DNA of 64,000 nucleotides from CAYVQF01 sp964454015 (lineage in GTDB: Bacteria; Myxococcota_A; Bradymonadia; UBA4248), in NCBI GenBank assembly GCA_964454015.1, contig CAYVQF010000002.1, forward strand, positions 62,001 through 126,000, written 5' to 3'. How positions within the stretch are numbered: position 1 is the first letter of the stretch; each line of letters opens with the position of its first letter. The translations under genes were made by a program, and so were the position numbers. The notes under the pieces were generated by a model. The model worked only from the letters and a program-made list of their open reading frames with translations, had not been told where the DNA came from and did no database searches. Below are positions 1 through 9,155 of this stretch, one piece after another.

Positions 1-813
1 CGCGCCGTCCGTTGTGGCGAGGGCCTCGATATCGAAGACCAGGGCGAGGCCGCGCAGGGTGTTGACGCCCATGGCCGCGGCCTGGTTTTTGGCCCAGGCC
101 ATGCGGGGTCCAACGGCGTGCTCGAGCTGCAGTTGGCGCGCGTCGCGGTCGGTAGCCAGGCGCGCGAAGCGCATGAGCCACGGTTCGGGGAGGGAGAAGA
201 TGCGTCGCCGTTGGCGCGGGTCGTAGCGCACGATGAGCTGGGCGCGCAGGTAGTCCGTGAGCGCCGTGTGTCCCTGGGCCACGGCGGCGGCGAGCGCCGG
301 TGCTTCGCTGTCGAAGGTGTGACGTAGGAAGAGCATCGGGTCGCCCTCGGGGCGCGGCGCCGCGGCGAGGCGCGTCAGATAGCGCTGAAGCGATCCGTCG
401 TGGAGGCGCAGGCCCACGCCGAGGCGGATGTCGGCCTCGCCCTCGACGCTGACGGCCCCAAAGTCGAGGACCGAGGCCTGGCCCTCCAAAAAGAGGTGGG
501 CCGTCATGACCCGCTTCCCGATCTCCAAGTCGTGCTGGTGCAGGCCCTCGGCGCCGGCGAAGCCGCCCCGGGCCGCCAAGTCGTCGAGGGCGCTCTGGGC
601 CCAGGGGAATGGGCCGGCCAAGAGGGCGAGACCGTCGAGAAGCTCGCGCAGGGCGCTTTGGTGGTCGCGCAGGGGCCAGGGGGCGCGGGCCAAAAGGGCC
701 GCGACGCGTTGCAGGGCTTCGACGTGCTCTCCGCCGAGGTCGGCGTTCACTGTATTCTGGGCCGTCTGGACCTGGGCTTGGAGCTGGGTGATCCTCTCTT
801 GGATTCTTTTCAT
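1..813 (-). CDS. Hypothetical protein, 3' end beyond window edge
   Basis: An open frame of 271 codons runs from an ATG at 813 to the left edge of the window without a stop, so the C-terminus is missing. The product begins MKRIQERITQLQAQVQ, a short helical stretch that may form a coiled coil, followed by a mixed alpha/beta region with no signal peptide or membrane segment. A central stretch (about residues 110-150) has alternating hydrophobic residues typical of beta strands. I recognise no family. It lies 91 bp downstream of murD on the same strand and could be the last gene of that transcript. The frame uses GC-rich third positions like its neighbours, which supports coding. Confidence 0.6.
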   Translation of the reverse strand, partial: MKRIQERITQLQAQVQTAQNTVNADLGGEHVEALQRVAALLARAPWPLRDHQSALRELLDGLALLAGPFPWAQSALDDLAARGGFAGAEGLHQHDLEIGKRVMTAHLFLEGQASVLDFGAVSVEGEADIRLGVGLRLHDGSLQRYLTRLAAAPRPEGDPMLFLRHTFDSEAPALAAAVAQGHTALTDYLRAQLIVRYDPRQRRRIFSLPEPWLMRFARLATDRDARQLQLEHAVGPRMAWAKNQAAAMGVNTLRGLALVFDIEALATTDGA

Positions 814-904
814 GCCACCACGGGTCCTCGTCCCTTCGCGCCTTGCTGTCGCCTACCATAGCGCATCGGCGCGCCAGGCGAAAGCGCCCCATGGCGCCAG
901 GCGA

Positions 905-2278
905 TCACGGCACGAGCGCGGCGACGGCGCTTCTGAAGGCATCGCCGCGGTGGGTGTAGCTGGTGAACATGTCGTAGCTGGAGCAGCCTGGGGAGAGGAG
1001 CACCGTCTGGGCCTGGTGCCGGGCCGCCAAGCCGGCAGCGAGGTCGACCGCGTCGTCCATGGTGGCGCAGGCGTGGATTTCTATTGGGGATCCACTGGCA
1101 CGGATGGCCTCGGCCAGGCGAGTCTTCAGCTCGCCGATGAGTACCACCGCCTCGACGCGTCCGGCCATGCTGTCGATCCAAGCCTCTAAGTGCAGGCCCT
1201 TGTCGACGCCGCCCGCGATGAGGATCACCGGCGCTGCGACCGTCATGAGGCCCGCCGTGGCGGCATGGGGGTTGGTGGCTTTGGAGTCGTTGACATAGGA
1301 GACCGCGCCGATGGTGCGGACCGTCTCGATGCGGTGGGCCGGTGCGGTGAAGGTGGCCAGGGCGGTGCCGAGAGGCTGGGGGGCGACGCCCGTTGCCAGG
1401 GCGCCGAGGAGGGCGGCCATGGCGTTGAGTTGGTTATGCGCCCCAGGGATACGCAGCGCGGCCAAGGGGACCTCAACGCAGGCCTCGCCCAGGGTCGCGT
1501 GGAGGGAGAGCGGTGTCACCCAGGCGCGGGCGCCCGCAGCGTTGGCCAGGTCTGATGTGCGTCCATACCAGGCGACCTGGGCCTGGCCATGGCGGTCCCA
1601 GGTGCGCACGACGGGGTTGTCAGCGTTGAGTACGGCTGTCGTTTCCGGGCCCATGACCGTGAGGGGACGTCGCTTGGCAGCGACGTAGTCGTCCCAGCGC
1701 CCGTGGAAAAAGTCCATGTGATCTTCTGCGATATTGGTCGCGATGAGGACCTGTGGCGCGAAGGTCGGAGCGAAGGGCAGTTGGAAGGCGCTGACCTCGA
1801 CCACCAGCCAGCCCTCCTTGGCCGCCAAGACGACCTCGGAGAGGGGCGTGCCGATGTTGCCGCCCAAGTGCGCCGTGACGCCGGCGGCGCGCAGGAGATG
1901 GGCCGTCATGAGGGTCGTCGTGGTCTTGCCGTCCGTGCCGGTGACGGCCACCATGGGGAGGTGGGTGGCGCGGAAGGCGAGCTCGATCTCGGCGATGACT
2001 TCCAGACCCTTGGCGGCGGCCTCGACGAGGATGGGGGTGTCAGGGGGGAGGCCCGGGCTGGTCACCACGGCGGTCGCGTCGCCGAGGGTGTTGGTCCCGA
2101 GGTGGACCTCGAGTCCGGGCAAACGCGCGGCGAGGGCCGTGGCGTCGAGGTGGGCATTGGCATCGCTGGCCAGGACCGCTTTGCCGTGGTGGAGGAGGAG
2201 GCGGGCCGCGGCTTCGCCGCTGCGTCCCAGACCGAGCACGGCCACGCGTTGGTGGTGGGGGAGGGGATCTCGGGTCAT
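905..2278 (-). CDS. murD: UDP-N-acetylmuramoylalanine--D-glutamate ligase MurD
   Basis: Cytoplasmic Mur ligase that adds D-glutamate to UDP-MurNAc-L-Ala with ATP in peptidoglycan precursor synthesis. The 457-residue product has an N-terminal Rossmann-like UDP-binding domain (VAVLGLGRSGEAAA), the ATP-binding loop GTDGKTTTT (about residues 114-122; Asp where many MurD have Asn), GGNIGTPL, the central VEVSAFQL and NIAEDHMDFH motifs, GAHNQLNAMAA, VNDSKATNPHA, and the C-terminal LSPGCSSYDMF typical of MurD. Length matches the family (about 440-460). I chose the ATG at 2278; a TTG seven codons upstream is possible. It lies 149 bp downstream of glgA rather than in a dcw cluster, so its genomic setting is unusual. 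Confidence 0.95.
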   Translation of the reverse strand: MTRDPLPHHQRVAVLGLGRSGEAAARLLLHHGKAVLASDANAHLDATALAARLPGLEVHLGTNTLGDATAVVTSPGLPPDTPILVEAAAKGLEVIAEIELAFRATHLPMVAVTGTDGKTTTTLMTAHLLRAAGVTAHLGGNIGTPLSEVVLAAKEGWLVVEVSAFQLPFAPTFAPQVLIATNIAEDHMDFFHGRWDDYVAAKRRPLTVMGPETTAVLNADNPVVRTWDRHGQAQVAWYGRTSDLANAAGARAWVTPLSLHATLGEACVEVPLAALRIPGAHNQLNAMAALLGALATGVAPQPLGTALATFTAPAHRIETVRTIGAVSYVNDSKATNPHAATAGLMTVAAPVILIAGGVDKGLHLEAWIDSMAGRVEAVVLIGELKTRLAEAIRASGSPIEIHACATMDDAVDLAAGLAARHQAQTVLLSPGCSSYDMFTSYTHRGDAFRSAVAALVP

Positions 2279-2427
2279 GGTTGCTTGCGCTTCATGCAAG
2301 AGAGTGATGCGGCAACGCTGGCTGCGGCGCAGTCATGGGGCGGCGTGTCGCATGGGTGGTCGGAGCGTGTTGAAGAGCGGGCCGCAGCTTGTGGAGCTTC
2401 GGGTGGGGCCCAGGGGCCCAAGGGTGT

Positions 2428-3894
2428 TCAGGGGAATTTGCGCTGGATGGCTTCCTGGTAGAGTGCTTCGTATTCTTTGGCCGACCCTTCCCAAGAGAAG
2501 CGTCGTGCCATGCCGTTTTGGATGATGGCGTGCATGGCATCTGGGCGGTTGAACCAGGTGTGGACGGCCCAGCCGATGGTGTCGAAGAGGGCGTTGGGGT
2601 TGAAGTCGTAGAACTTGAAGCCCGTGCCGCTGAGGTTGTATTCGTCGAAGTTCTCGACGGTGTCGTCGAGGCCGCCGACGGCATGGACGATGGGTGGGGT
2701 GCCGTAGGCGAGGCTGAAGAGCTGGTTGAGGCCACAGGGCTCGAAGCGCGAGGGCATGAGGAAGAAGTCGGCACCGGCTTCGATGCGATGGGCCAGAGCG
2801 TTGTCGTAGGCCAAGCGGCAGGCGAAGCGCTGCGGGTGGCGTTGGGCTGCCTGGGCGAAGAAATCGTGGGCCCAGGCCTCTCCTGTGCCCAAGAGGACGA
2901 CCTGGATGTCGAGGGCCATGAGGCGGTGGAAGATCTCCGCGACGAGATCGATGCCCTTCTGGTGGACCATGCGGGCGACGAGACCGATGAGAGGTACGGG
3001 CCGCTGGGGTAGGCCCATCTCGCGCTGGAGGTCGGCTTTGCACAGGGCCTTGCCGCTGAGGTCATCGCGGCTATAGGGGGCGGCGATGAAAGGATCCTGG
3101 ACGGGGTTCCATTCTTGATAGTCGATGCCGTTGAGGATCCCCCGCAGCGCGTCTTGGCGGTCGAGGATGGTGCCTTCGAGGCCGTGACCAAATTGGGCGG
3201 TCTTGATTTCTTCGGCGTAGCCGTGGCTGACGGCGTTGAAGAGGGTGGCGTGATAGATGCCCCCTTTGAGGAGGTTCACCTGGGTGTTCCACTCCAGGCC
3301 GAGGTGATGGAAGTGTTCCCAGCCTACCCCGAGGACATCCATGAGCCCTGAGTAATAGCGTCCCTGGTACTCGATGTTGTGGATGGTCAGGATGCTAGCG
3401 GCCCCGCCCAGGTGTGGGTCGTGGCGATAGAGCGTGTTGAGGAAGATGGGTACGGCAGCGGTGTGCCAGTCGTTGGCGTGGACGATGTCCGGGGCGAAGT
3501 CGAGCATTTTGCAGAGCTGCAAGGCCGCCCGCGAGAGGAAGACGAAGCGGTTGTCGTTGTCTTGGTAGCCTTGGCCGTCGTCTTCGTTGTAGAGGTTGGC
3601 GCGGCCGAAGTAGTTTTCGTAGTCGATGAAGTAGATGGGCACGTCGCTATTGGCGAGGCGGCCTTCGTAGACGCCGGCCCACAGCTCGCCCATGATGCCC
3701 ATGGGGACCCCGAGGGGGCCGCCGACGGGGCGGAGCTGGTACTTCTCGACGCCGACGATGTAGTGGCGTGGGATGACGACCCGGACGTCGTGACCGAGGG
3801 CGTGAAGGAAGCGAGGCAAGACGCCAGCGACGTCGGCCAAGCCGCCTGTTTTTGCGAAAGGAACTGCCTCGGACGCGACCATCAATATCTTCAT
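2428..3894 (-). CDS. glgA: Glycogen synthase GlgA (ADP-glucose type)
   Basis: GT5-family glycosyltransferase that extends alpha-1,4-glucan chains from ADP-glucose in the cytoplasm. The product starts MKILMVASEAVPFAKTGGLA, the N-terminal KTGGL ADP-glucose site; the acceptor-side region (HANDWHTA), the GT-B linker (LIGLVARMVHQKG) and the C-terminal donor site (PSRFEPCGLNQLFSLAYGT, then VGGLDDTV) follow. The ATG at 3894 is preferred because it has an AGAGG box 7 nt upstream and gives the family N-terminus. A longer reading from an ATG at 3921, overlapping the clpA stop as ATGA, adds nine residues. About 488 residues is normal for GlgA. No other glycogen gene is in the window. Confidence 0.95.
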   Translation of the reverse strand: MKILMVASEAVPFAKTGGLADVAGVLPRFLHALGHDVRVVIPRHYIVGVEKYQLRPVGGPLGVPMGIMGELWAGVYEGRLANSDVPIYFIDYENYFGRANLYNEDDGQGYQDNDNRFVFLSRAALQLCKMLDFAPDIVHANDWHTAAVPIFLNTLYRHDPHLGGAASILTIHNIEYQGRYYSGLMDVLGVGWEHFHHLGLEWNTQVNLLKGGIYHATLFNAVSHGYAEEIKTAQFGHGLEGTILDRQDALRGILNGIDYQEWNPVQDPFIAAPYSRDDLSGKALCKADLQREMGLPQRPVPLIGLVARMVHQKGIDLVAEIFHRLMALDIQVVLLGTGEAWAHDFFAQAAQRHPQRFACRLAYDNALAHRIEAGADFFLMPSRFEPCGLNQLFSLAYGTPPIVHAVGGLDDTVENFDEYNLSGTGFKFYDFNPNALFDTIGWAVHTWFNRPDAMHAIIQNGMARRFSWEGSAKEYEALYQEAIQRKFP

Positions 3895-3917
3895 TCCAAG
3901 CCTCTTTCGTTCGTCAG

Positions 3918-6311
3918 TCATTCATGGATGCCACCGTCGTCATCCCGTGGCGTCGCTGGGCTAGCATGGCTGGTGTCTGCTTTGGGCGCAAGCTTCGCTG
4001 GGGGCGTGGGCGGTGTCGGCGCGGCGGTGAATTGGAAGCTCAGGCGGTCGCTCTCTTCATCGGTCTTATCGACGTGGACTGTGCCGCCGTGCTCGAGCTC
4101 GCCGAAGAGCATGGCGTCAGCGAGGTGCAGTTTGATGTGTTGATGGATGACGCGCCCCATGGGGCGGGCGCCGAAGGCCTCTTCATAGCCGACGCGGGCT
4201 AGCCAAGCGATGACGGCTGGGGTGACCTCGATCTCGACCTGTCGCTCGCTGAGGCGTTGCGCCAGCTCCCGGATGAACTTCTGGGCGATACGCGTCATGA
4301 TGTCCGGCGCCAGGGGGTTGAAGATCACCACCCGGTCGAGGCGGTTGCGGAACTCGGGGCTGAAGGCGCGTTCCACCGCTTTGAGGCTGCGCGAGACGTC
4401 GAGCTTGGCGCCGAAACCGATGACGTTCTGCCCCATCTCGCGGCCACCGGCGTTGCTGGTCATGATGAGGACGATGTTGCGGAAATCGGCGACCCGACCG
4501 TTGTTGTCCGTCAGGGTGGCGGCATCCATGACCTGGAGGAGGATGTCGTAGAGGTTGGGGTGCGCCTTCTCGATTTCGTCGAGCAAGAGCACGGCGTGGG
4601 GGCTCTTGCGCACGGCCTCGGTGAGGAGACCGCCGTTGTCGAAGCCGACGTAACCTGGTGGGGCGCCGATGAGGCGACTGACAGCGTGCTGCTCTTGATA
4701 CTCGCTCATGTCGAAGCGGATGAAGTCAACGGCGAGGGCGTTGGCGAGCTGTTTGGCGACCTCGGTCTTGCCGACGCCCGTGGGGCCGGCAAAGAGGAAG
4801 GCGCCGACGGGTTTGTCGGGCACACCGAGGCCGGCGCGGTTGAGCTTGACCGCCGTGACCACGGCCTCGATGGCTTGCTCTTGGCCGAAGACGTTGCGGG
4901 CGATGGCGTCGTGGAGCCCGGCGAGCTTGCTGCGCTCGTCGCTGCCCGCGGTGATCTCTGGCATGCGCCCGAGCTTGGCGACGACGGCCTCCACGGCGTT
5001 GGTGTCCATGAGCGTCTGGCGGTCGCTGGCGGGGAGGACACGGTTGCGGGCGCCGACCTCGTCGATGACGTCGATGGCCTTGTCAGGGAGCTTGCGTTCT
5101 TGGATGTAACGGGCCGCGAGGGTGGCCGCGGCGACCAGCGCGTCTTCGGTGAAGGTCACGCCGTGGAAGGACTCGTATTTTTCTCTCAGGCCTCTGAGGA
5201 TCCCGATGGTGTCCTCGAGGGTGGGCTCGTTGATGTCGACCTTTTGGAAGCGGCGCCGGAAGGCCGGGTCGCGATAGAAGACACGGCGATAGTCGTCGTG
5301 GGTGGTGGCTCCGATGCAGCGCAGCTCACCGCTGGCTAGGGCTGGTTTGAGGAGGTTGGAGGCGTCCATGGTGCCGCCAGTGGTGGCGCCAGCGCCCACG
5401 ACGGTGTGGATTTCATCGATGAAGAGGATGGCGTTGCCGACCTTGTGGAGGGCCTTGAGGGAGCGCTTGAGGCGCTGCTCGAACTGGCCGCGGAACTTGG
5501 TCCCGGCCAGCATGGAGCCCAGATCGAGGGCGTAAATTTGGTAGCCAGCCAAAGCCTCAGGGGCTCGGCCCTGTTCCATGAGCCAAGCGAGTCCCTCGAC
5601 GATGGCCGTTTTGCCGACGCCGGAGTCACCGACCAAGAGTGGGTTGTTCTTGCGCCGGCGGCAGAGGGTCTGCCACAGGCGCTGCACTTCGTCGATGCGG
5701 CCGATGAGGGGGTCGATGTGTCCTTCGCGGGCGCGGACATTGAGGTTGCTCATGTAGGCTTGGAGGGGATCTCTCTGATGCTCCCCCATGCCTTCCTCGT
5801 CTTCGTCTTCTTCCTCATCGGCGTCGCCGAGGGTCTCTTCGTCGGCATCCTCATCTTCATCGTCATCTTTGTGATCGCCGAAATCGTCCTCCGCGGGGCC
5901 ATGTGAGGCGGTGCGCATCATCCGCATTTTGGTGGCGCCGTGGCGCTCGAGGATGTAGACGGCGAAGCTGTCATCTTCGTCGAACATGGCGATGATGACG
6001 TTGTAGCCTTGAATGTCGCGCTTGTCGGCGGCCCGCGCTTGCATGACGGCGCGCTGCAGCACCCGCTGAAAGGCGACGCTCTGCACGGGCTGCTTGTGTG
6101 CTCCTGGGGCGGCCTCCAGGTCGTCGAGATAATAGGTCAGATCATCTCTCAGAGTGCCGATTTCGACACCGCAAGCGCGCAGGACTCTGGCGCTGTGGCG
6201 ATCATAGGACAAGGCCAAAAGGAGGTGCTCGACCATGACGAACTCATGGTTTCGCTTTTCGGCTTCTCTGATGGCCGCGTAGAGGGCCATCTCAAGATCA
6301 CGCTGGCTCAT
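3918..6311 (-). CDS. clpA: ATP-dependent Clp protease ATP-binding subunit ClpA
   Basis: AAA+ unfoldase that feeds substrates to ClpP. The 797-residue product has the Clp N domain (residues 1-135, two helical repeats), D1 with Walker A GDSGVGKT (228-235) and LFIDEIH, and D2 with Walker A GPTGVGKT, Walker B LLLDEIEKAHP and sensor region EFRNRLDRVV. NVIGFGAKL in the D2 loop corresponds to the IGF/IGL tripeptide that docks on ClpP, so it is probably a ClpP partner rather than a ClpB disaggregase. Between N domain and D1 lies an unusual acidic linker (about 141-176, almost all Asp/Glu). A GGAGG box precedes the ATG. clpS starts the transcript 26 bp upstream and glgA follows. Confidence 0.95.
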   Translation of the reverse strand: MSQRDLEMALYAAIREAEKRNHEFVMVEHLLLALSYDRHSARVLRACGVEIGTLRDDLTYYLDDLEAAPGAHKQPVQSVAFQRVLQRAVMQARAADKRDIQGYNVIIAMFDEDDSFAVYILERHGATKMRMMRTASHGPAEDDFGDHKDDDEDEDADEETLGDADEEEDEDEEGMGEHQRDPLQAYMSNLNVRAREGHIDPLIGRIDEVQRLWQTLCRRRKNNPLLVGDSGVGKTAIVEGLAWLMEQGRAPEALAGYQIYALDLGSMLAGTKFRGQFEQRLKRSLKALHKVGNAILFIDEIHTVVGAGATTGGTMDASNLLKPALASGELRCIGATTHDDYRRVFYRDPAFRRRFQKVDINEPTLEDTIGILRGLREKYESFHGVTFTEDALVAAATLAARYIQERKLPDKAIDVIDEVGARNRVLPASDRQTLMDTNAVEAVVAKLGRMPEITAGSDERSKLAGLHDAIARNVFGQEQAIEAVVTAVKLNRAGLGVPDKPVGAFLFAGPTGVGKTEVAKQLANALAVDFIRFDMSEYQEQHAVSRLIGAPPGYVGFDNGGLLTEAVRKSPHAVLLLDEIEKAHPNLYDILLQVMDAATLTDNNGRVADFRNIVLIMTSNAGGREMGQNVIGFGAKLDVSRSLKAVERAFSPEFRNRLDRVVIFNPLAPDIMTRIAQKFIRELAQRLSERQVEIEVTPAVIAWLARVGYEEAFGARPMGRVIHQHIKLHLADAMLFGELEHGGTVHVDKTDEESDRLSFQFTAAPTPPTPPAKLAPKADTSHASPATPRDDDGGIHE

Positions 6312-6337
6312 GGGGCGCTTCCTCCACTGCTACTTCT

Positions 6338-6664
6338 CTACTCGGGTTCGAAGGTCGCTCGCAGAGGAAAACCATGCTGCGCAGCTTGGGTGTGGACTTG
6401 CTCAACTTTGCTCTCGGCGATTTCCCTGGGGTAGATGCCGGCGACACCCTGTCCTTTGCGATGAACGGTGAGGGTGATCTGGGTCGCTTCCCCCGGGCTC
6501 TTGTGGAACAAGGTCTCGAGAATCTCGACGACGAAATCCATGGTGGTGTAGTCGTCATTGTGCAACAGGACCTTGTACTTCTTGGGCCGCCCAGTGCCCG
6601 TGCTCTTGCGGGTCGCCACGGCGACGTCGGCGTCATCTCTGAAGGATTTTTTGCGTTCACTCAT
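6338..6664 (-). CDS. clpS: ATP-dependent Clp protease adaptor ClpS
   Basis: Small cytoplasmic adaptor that binds the ClpA N domain and delivers N-degron substrates. The 108-residue product has a flexible basic N-terminal tail and the ClpS core: KKYKVLLHNDDYTTMDFVV (about 28-46, with the NDD..T.DFV N-degron pocket signature), then ETLFHKSPGEA and VHRKGQGVAGIYPREIAESK. The ATG at 6664 gives the usual ClpS length; the frame stays open far upstream through a different region, which is not coding. It sits 26 bp before clpA, the classical clpS-clpA order. SspB (51144-51683), a second protease adaptor, is encoded elsewhere in the window. Confidence 0.95.
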   Translation of the reverse strand: MSERKKSFRDDADVAVATRKSTGTGRPKKYKVLLHNDDYTTMDFVVEILETLFHKSPGEATQITLTVHRKGQGVAGIYPREIAESKVEQVHTQAAQHGFPLRATFEPE

Positions 6665-6723
6665 GCTATCGTCTTCGCGATCACCTGGTCGCCGCGTCGT
6701 GCAACAAGCACAGGCCTGGCCCA

Positions 6724-6751
6724 TTCCTAAGCGCGGCGTCAAGGAGGTCAA
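6724..6751 (-). promoter_or_regulatory. Candidate sigma70-type promoter for clpS-clpA-glgA
   Basis: On the minus strand TTGACC (6751-6746), 16 bp, then TAGGAA (6729-6724), about 60 bp upstream of the clpS ATG. The -35 matches consensus at five of six positions; the -10 is weak. The motif is similar to the one proposed ahead of sspB. Confidence 0.35.
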
Positions 6752-6787
6752 GGTGCCAGCCTCAGGGGTCGTTCTAGCGTGTTTAGT

Positions 6788-6816
6788 TTGCAGTGTGTAG
6801 CGTGACTGCATACACT
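6788..6816 (+). promoter_or_regulatory. Candidate sigma70-type promoter for the PEGA-domain gene
   Basis: TTGCAG (6788-6793), a 17-bp spacer, then TACACT (6811-6816), about 75 bp upstream of the proposed start. The spacing is ideal and the hexamers are partial matches. It lies in the divergent 225-bp gap between clpS and this gene. Confidence 0.35.
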
Positions 6817-6889
6817 CCCTGCGCAGTGTGGTGTCTTGCTGCCATTTGCCTGTCGTCGCGGTTGTCGGGGCGCTGAACTCTTGTCGAAG

Positions 6890-7858
6890 ATGATTTCCAT
6901 GCCTGCATTTTCTCTGTCGTCCGTGTCTCGAATTCTTGGCGTCGTCTTGTTGGGCGCGAGCCTGTGGTTGTGTTCCAGCGCGACCGTGAGCGCCCAGTCC
7001 ACCAAGGACAAAGACCTCGCCGCAGAGCTCTTTGCCCGCGCCGAGAAGGCCTACCAATCGGGTGACTATGCTTCGGCCATCGACTGGCTGGAGAACGCCT
7101 TCAAGCTGGATCCCGATCCGGTGATTCACTACAACTTGGCACGGGCTTACGAGGGTGCCAAGGCCTATGACCGGGCCCTGGGCATCGTCATGACTTTGAT
7201 CGAGCGAGAGGGGCTCCCAGCGCAGCTTCAGTTGCGCCTCGCCGAGGACAAGCTGCGCCTCGAGGAGTTCATCGCCAAGCAGACCCGCCAGGGGACGCTC
7301 CAGGTCAAGTCGGCGCCAAGCCGAGCGCGCGTCTTCATCAATGGCGTCAAGCAGGAAGAGGTGACCCCAACTCGCTTGGTCTTGGCTGAGGGTGAACACA
7401 CGCTCCTGCTTCAGCTCGATGGTTACCAGAGCCACGAGCAGGTCTTCGTTCTCGAGCACAACAGTGAGGTCGAGATCGACATTTTTCTGCCGCCCTTGAT
7501 CGAGAGCGACGCTGGACCGTCGTCGCTCTCCGTCGCTGCTTATATCACCTTGGGTGTGGGGGTGGTGGGCTTGGGGACGGGGCTGGCGACCTATTTTTCC
7601 GCCAAGAGCCGCTATGACGCCTTCATCGACAGTGGCAAGACGGATCAAGACGCCCGAGACGCGGGGCGCACTTGGTCGACCATTTCGGTGGTGTCTTACG
7701 TGGTTGGTGGCAGCGCCCTGACCATCGGGGGGGGACTACTGCTTTGGTCGCTGTTGGCGGCGGACGAGGATGACGGCGAGGCCTCAGCAGGGTGGGTGCC
7801 ACGCTTATGTGGGCCCGACCTGGCGCATGGTGGCATGAACTGCGCCTGGCGTTGGTGA
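6890..7858 (+). CDS. Exported TPR/PEGA-domain membrane protein
   Basis: Probably an envelope protein of unknown role. It has a signal peptide (cleavage near VSA/QS, about residue 35), TPR-like helices (AAELFARAEKAYQSGDYASA, then YNLARAYEGAKAYDRAL; about 40-125), a PEGA domain (about 136-202; GTLQVKSAPSRARVFINGV, with the GEHTLLLQLDGY motif that names the family), then two hydrophobic stretches near 215-240 and 265-290. This TPR + PEGA + C-terminal helices layout is common in Myxococcota. The start is uncertain: ATGs at 6890 and 6899 both give a good signal peptide. The last 20 residues after the acidic stretch are unusual and may reflect natural variation. It converges on the sensor kinase gene with a 4-bp gap. 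Confidence 0.8.
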   Translation: MISMPAFSLSSVSRILGVVLLGASLWLCSSATVSAQSTKDKDLAAELFARAEKAYQSGDYASAIDWLENAFKLDPDPVIHYNLARAYEGAKAYDRALGIVMTLIEREGLPAQLQLRLAEDKLRLEEFIAKQTRQGTLQVKSAPSRARVFINGVKQEEVTPTRLVLAEGEHTLLLQLDGYQSHEQVFVLEHNSEVEIDIFLPPLIESDAGPSSLSVAAYITLGVGVVGLGTGLATYFSAKSRYDAFIDSGKTDQDARDAGRTWSTISVVSYVVGGSALTIGGGLLLWSLLAADEDDGEASAGWVPRLCGPDLAHGGMNCAWRW

Positions 7859-7862
7859 GGGT

Positions 7863-9155
7863 CTAGGCCTTGCAGGGCCAATGGGTGGCCACGCCTGCTC
7901 CCCCCAGGGCGGAGCGCGTAATGGTGATATGGCCTTGATGCGCCGTCATGATGCGCTCGACGATGGCCAAGCCCAAGCCGGCACCGCTGCTCTTGCGGTT
8001 GCGGCTCTCGTCGAGGCAAGCGAAGGGCTGCAAGACGCGCTGGTGGTGGCCCTCAGGGATCCCCGGCCCGTCGTCGGAGACCTGAACGATGACCATTTCG
8101 GAGCGGGCCTCGATGCTGACTTCGACGTGCTCCACGGCGTAGCGCAAGGCGTTGCTCAGGAGGTTGTCGATGACCCGTTTGAAGGCGCGTTTGTCGACTG
8201 CTAGCCACTGTGCTTCGGGAGCGCTGAGCGTGATGGCGATGTCGGGGCAGAGCAAGCGCGCTTTGTCCATGCATTTCTGGGTCAGCTTACAGATGTCGAT
8301 GTCCTCGAGGAAGAGCAGGGGCTCGACCGCATCGAAGCGGTTGTAGAGGAGGAGCTCGTGCACCAATTCATCGATTTCCAGGAGGTCGTCGTCGATGGAG
8401 CGCAAGCGTGCCTCGGCGGCTTCAGGGCTGCGGTCCTCAGCGAGCATCTCCAGGCTGAAGCGGATGCGCGCCGTCGGCGTGCGCAGCTCGTGGGAGACCG
8501 CTTGAAGCATCTGCCGCTGTTGTTCCAAGAGTCCCTGGTTGCGCGCGGCCATCTCATTGAACTGTTTGGCGAGTGTTCCGATGGGGTCGTTCGAGTCGTC
8601 TGCCGCGCGCGCATGCAGCTCACCAGCGGTGATACGGGCGGCTGCCACTTCCAAGCGCTTCAAGCGCCGCGCTACGGGATAGGTGAGGGCGAAGCCCGTG
8701 GCCGTCACCACCGTGAGGGACACGAGGACGATGAGGAGGATGGTCCAGAACTCCAACGCGGGCCCCCAATGATGCGGGCCAATGACGAGGGCAGCGCTCC
8801 CGCCGTCCAGGGGCGTGAAGAGGGTCCCGTTGTGCCCCTCGCGGCGCCAAGCCGTTCGCCCCGCGCGGATGGCCTCTCTGACCTCGGGAGTGAGGGTATC
8901 GTCGTCGCCCAACACGACGATCCCAACGGGGCACCCCGTGCGCTCCTGGAGATCGGCCAAGATGAGGGCCCGCTCGGCGTCGCTGCGCTCGTCGAGGAGG
9001 GCCTCTAGCGCTGATATGGTGAAGGTGCCATGGGGTGGGAGGTTCTGGGACCACTGGCGATCGATGGCGTACTGAACGATGGTGCTGAGGGCGGCCATGA
9101 TCAGGAGAAGGGCCAGCATGACCCCAATGGTGATGCGAACGAAGAGACGATTCAT
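7863..9155 (-). CDS. Sensor histidine kinase (RstB/CpxA-like)
   Basis: Membrane sensor kinase of a two-component system. The 430 residues have TM1 (about 8-29), a periplasmic sensor region (about 30-135), TM2 (about 136-158), HAMP (about 158-212), HisKA with the phospho-accepting His222 in AVSHELRTPTARIR, and HATPase_c with NALRYA, DDGPGIP and GAGLGLAIVERIM. Thr after ELRTP fits the CpxA/RstB subgroup. The ATG overlaps the stop of the response regulator by four bases (ATGA), so the two are translationally coupled. It is the last gene of the efflux operon MFP-RND-TolC-RR-HK, which suggests that it controls the pump, perhaps sensing an envelope or drug stress; the signal is unknown. Confidence 0.9.
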   Translation of the reverse strand: MNRLFVRITIGVMLALLLIMAALSTIVQYAIDRQWSQNLPPHGTFTISALEALLDERSDAERALILADLQERTGCPVGIVVLGDDDTLTPEVREAIRAGRTAWRREGHNGTLFTPLDGGSAALVIGPHHWGPALEFWTILLIVLVSLTVVTATGFALTYPVARRLKRLEVAAARITAGELHARAADDSNDPIGTLAKQFNEMAARNQGLLEQQRQMLQAVSHELRTPTARIRFSLEMLAEDRSPEAAEARLRSIDDDLLEIDELVHELLLYNRFDAVEPLLFLEDIDICKLTQKCMDKARLLCPDIAITLSAPEAQWLAVDKRAFKRVIDNLLSNALRYAVEHVEVSIEARSEMVIVQVSDDGPGIPEGHHQRVLQPFACLDESRNRKSSGAGLGLAIVERIMTAHQGHITITRSALGGAGVATHWPCKA

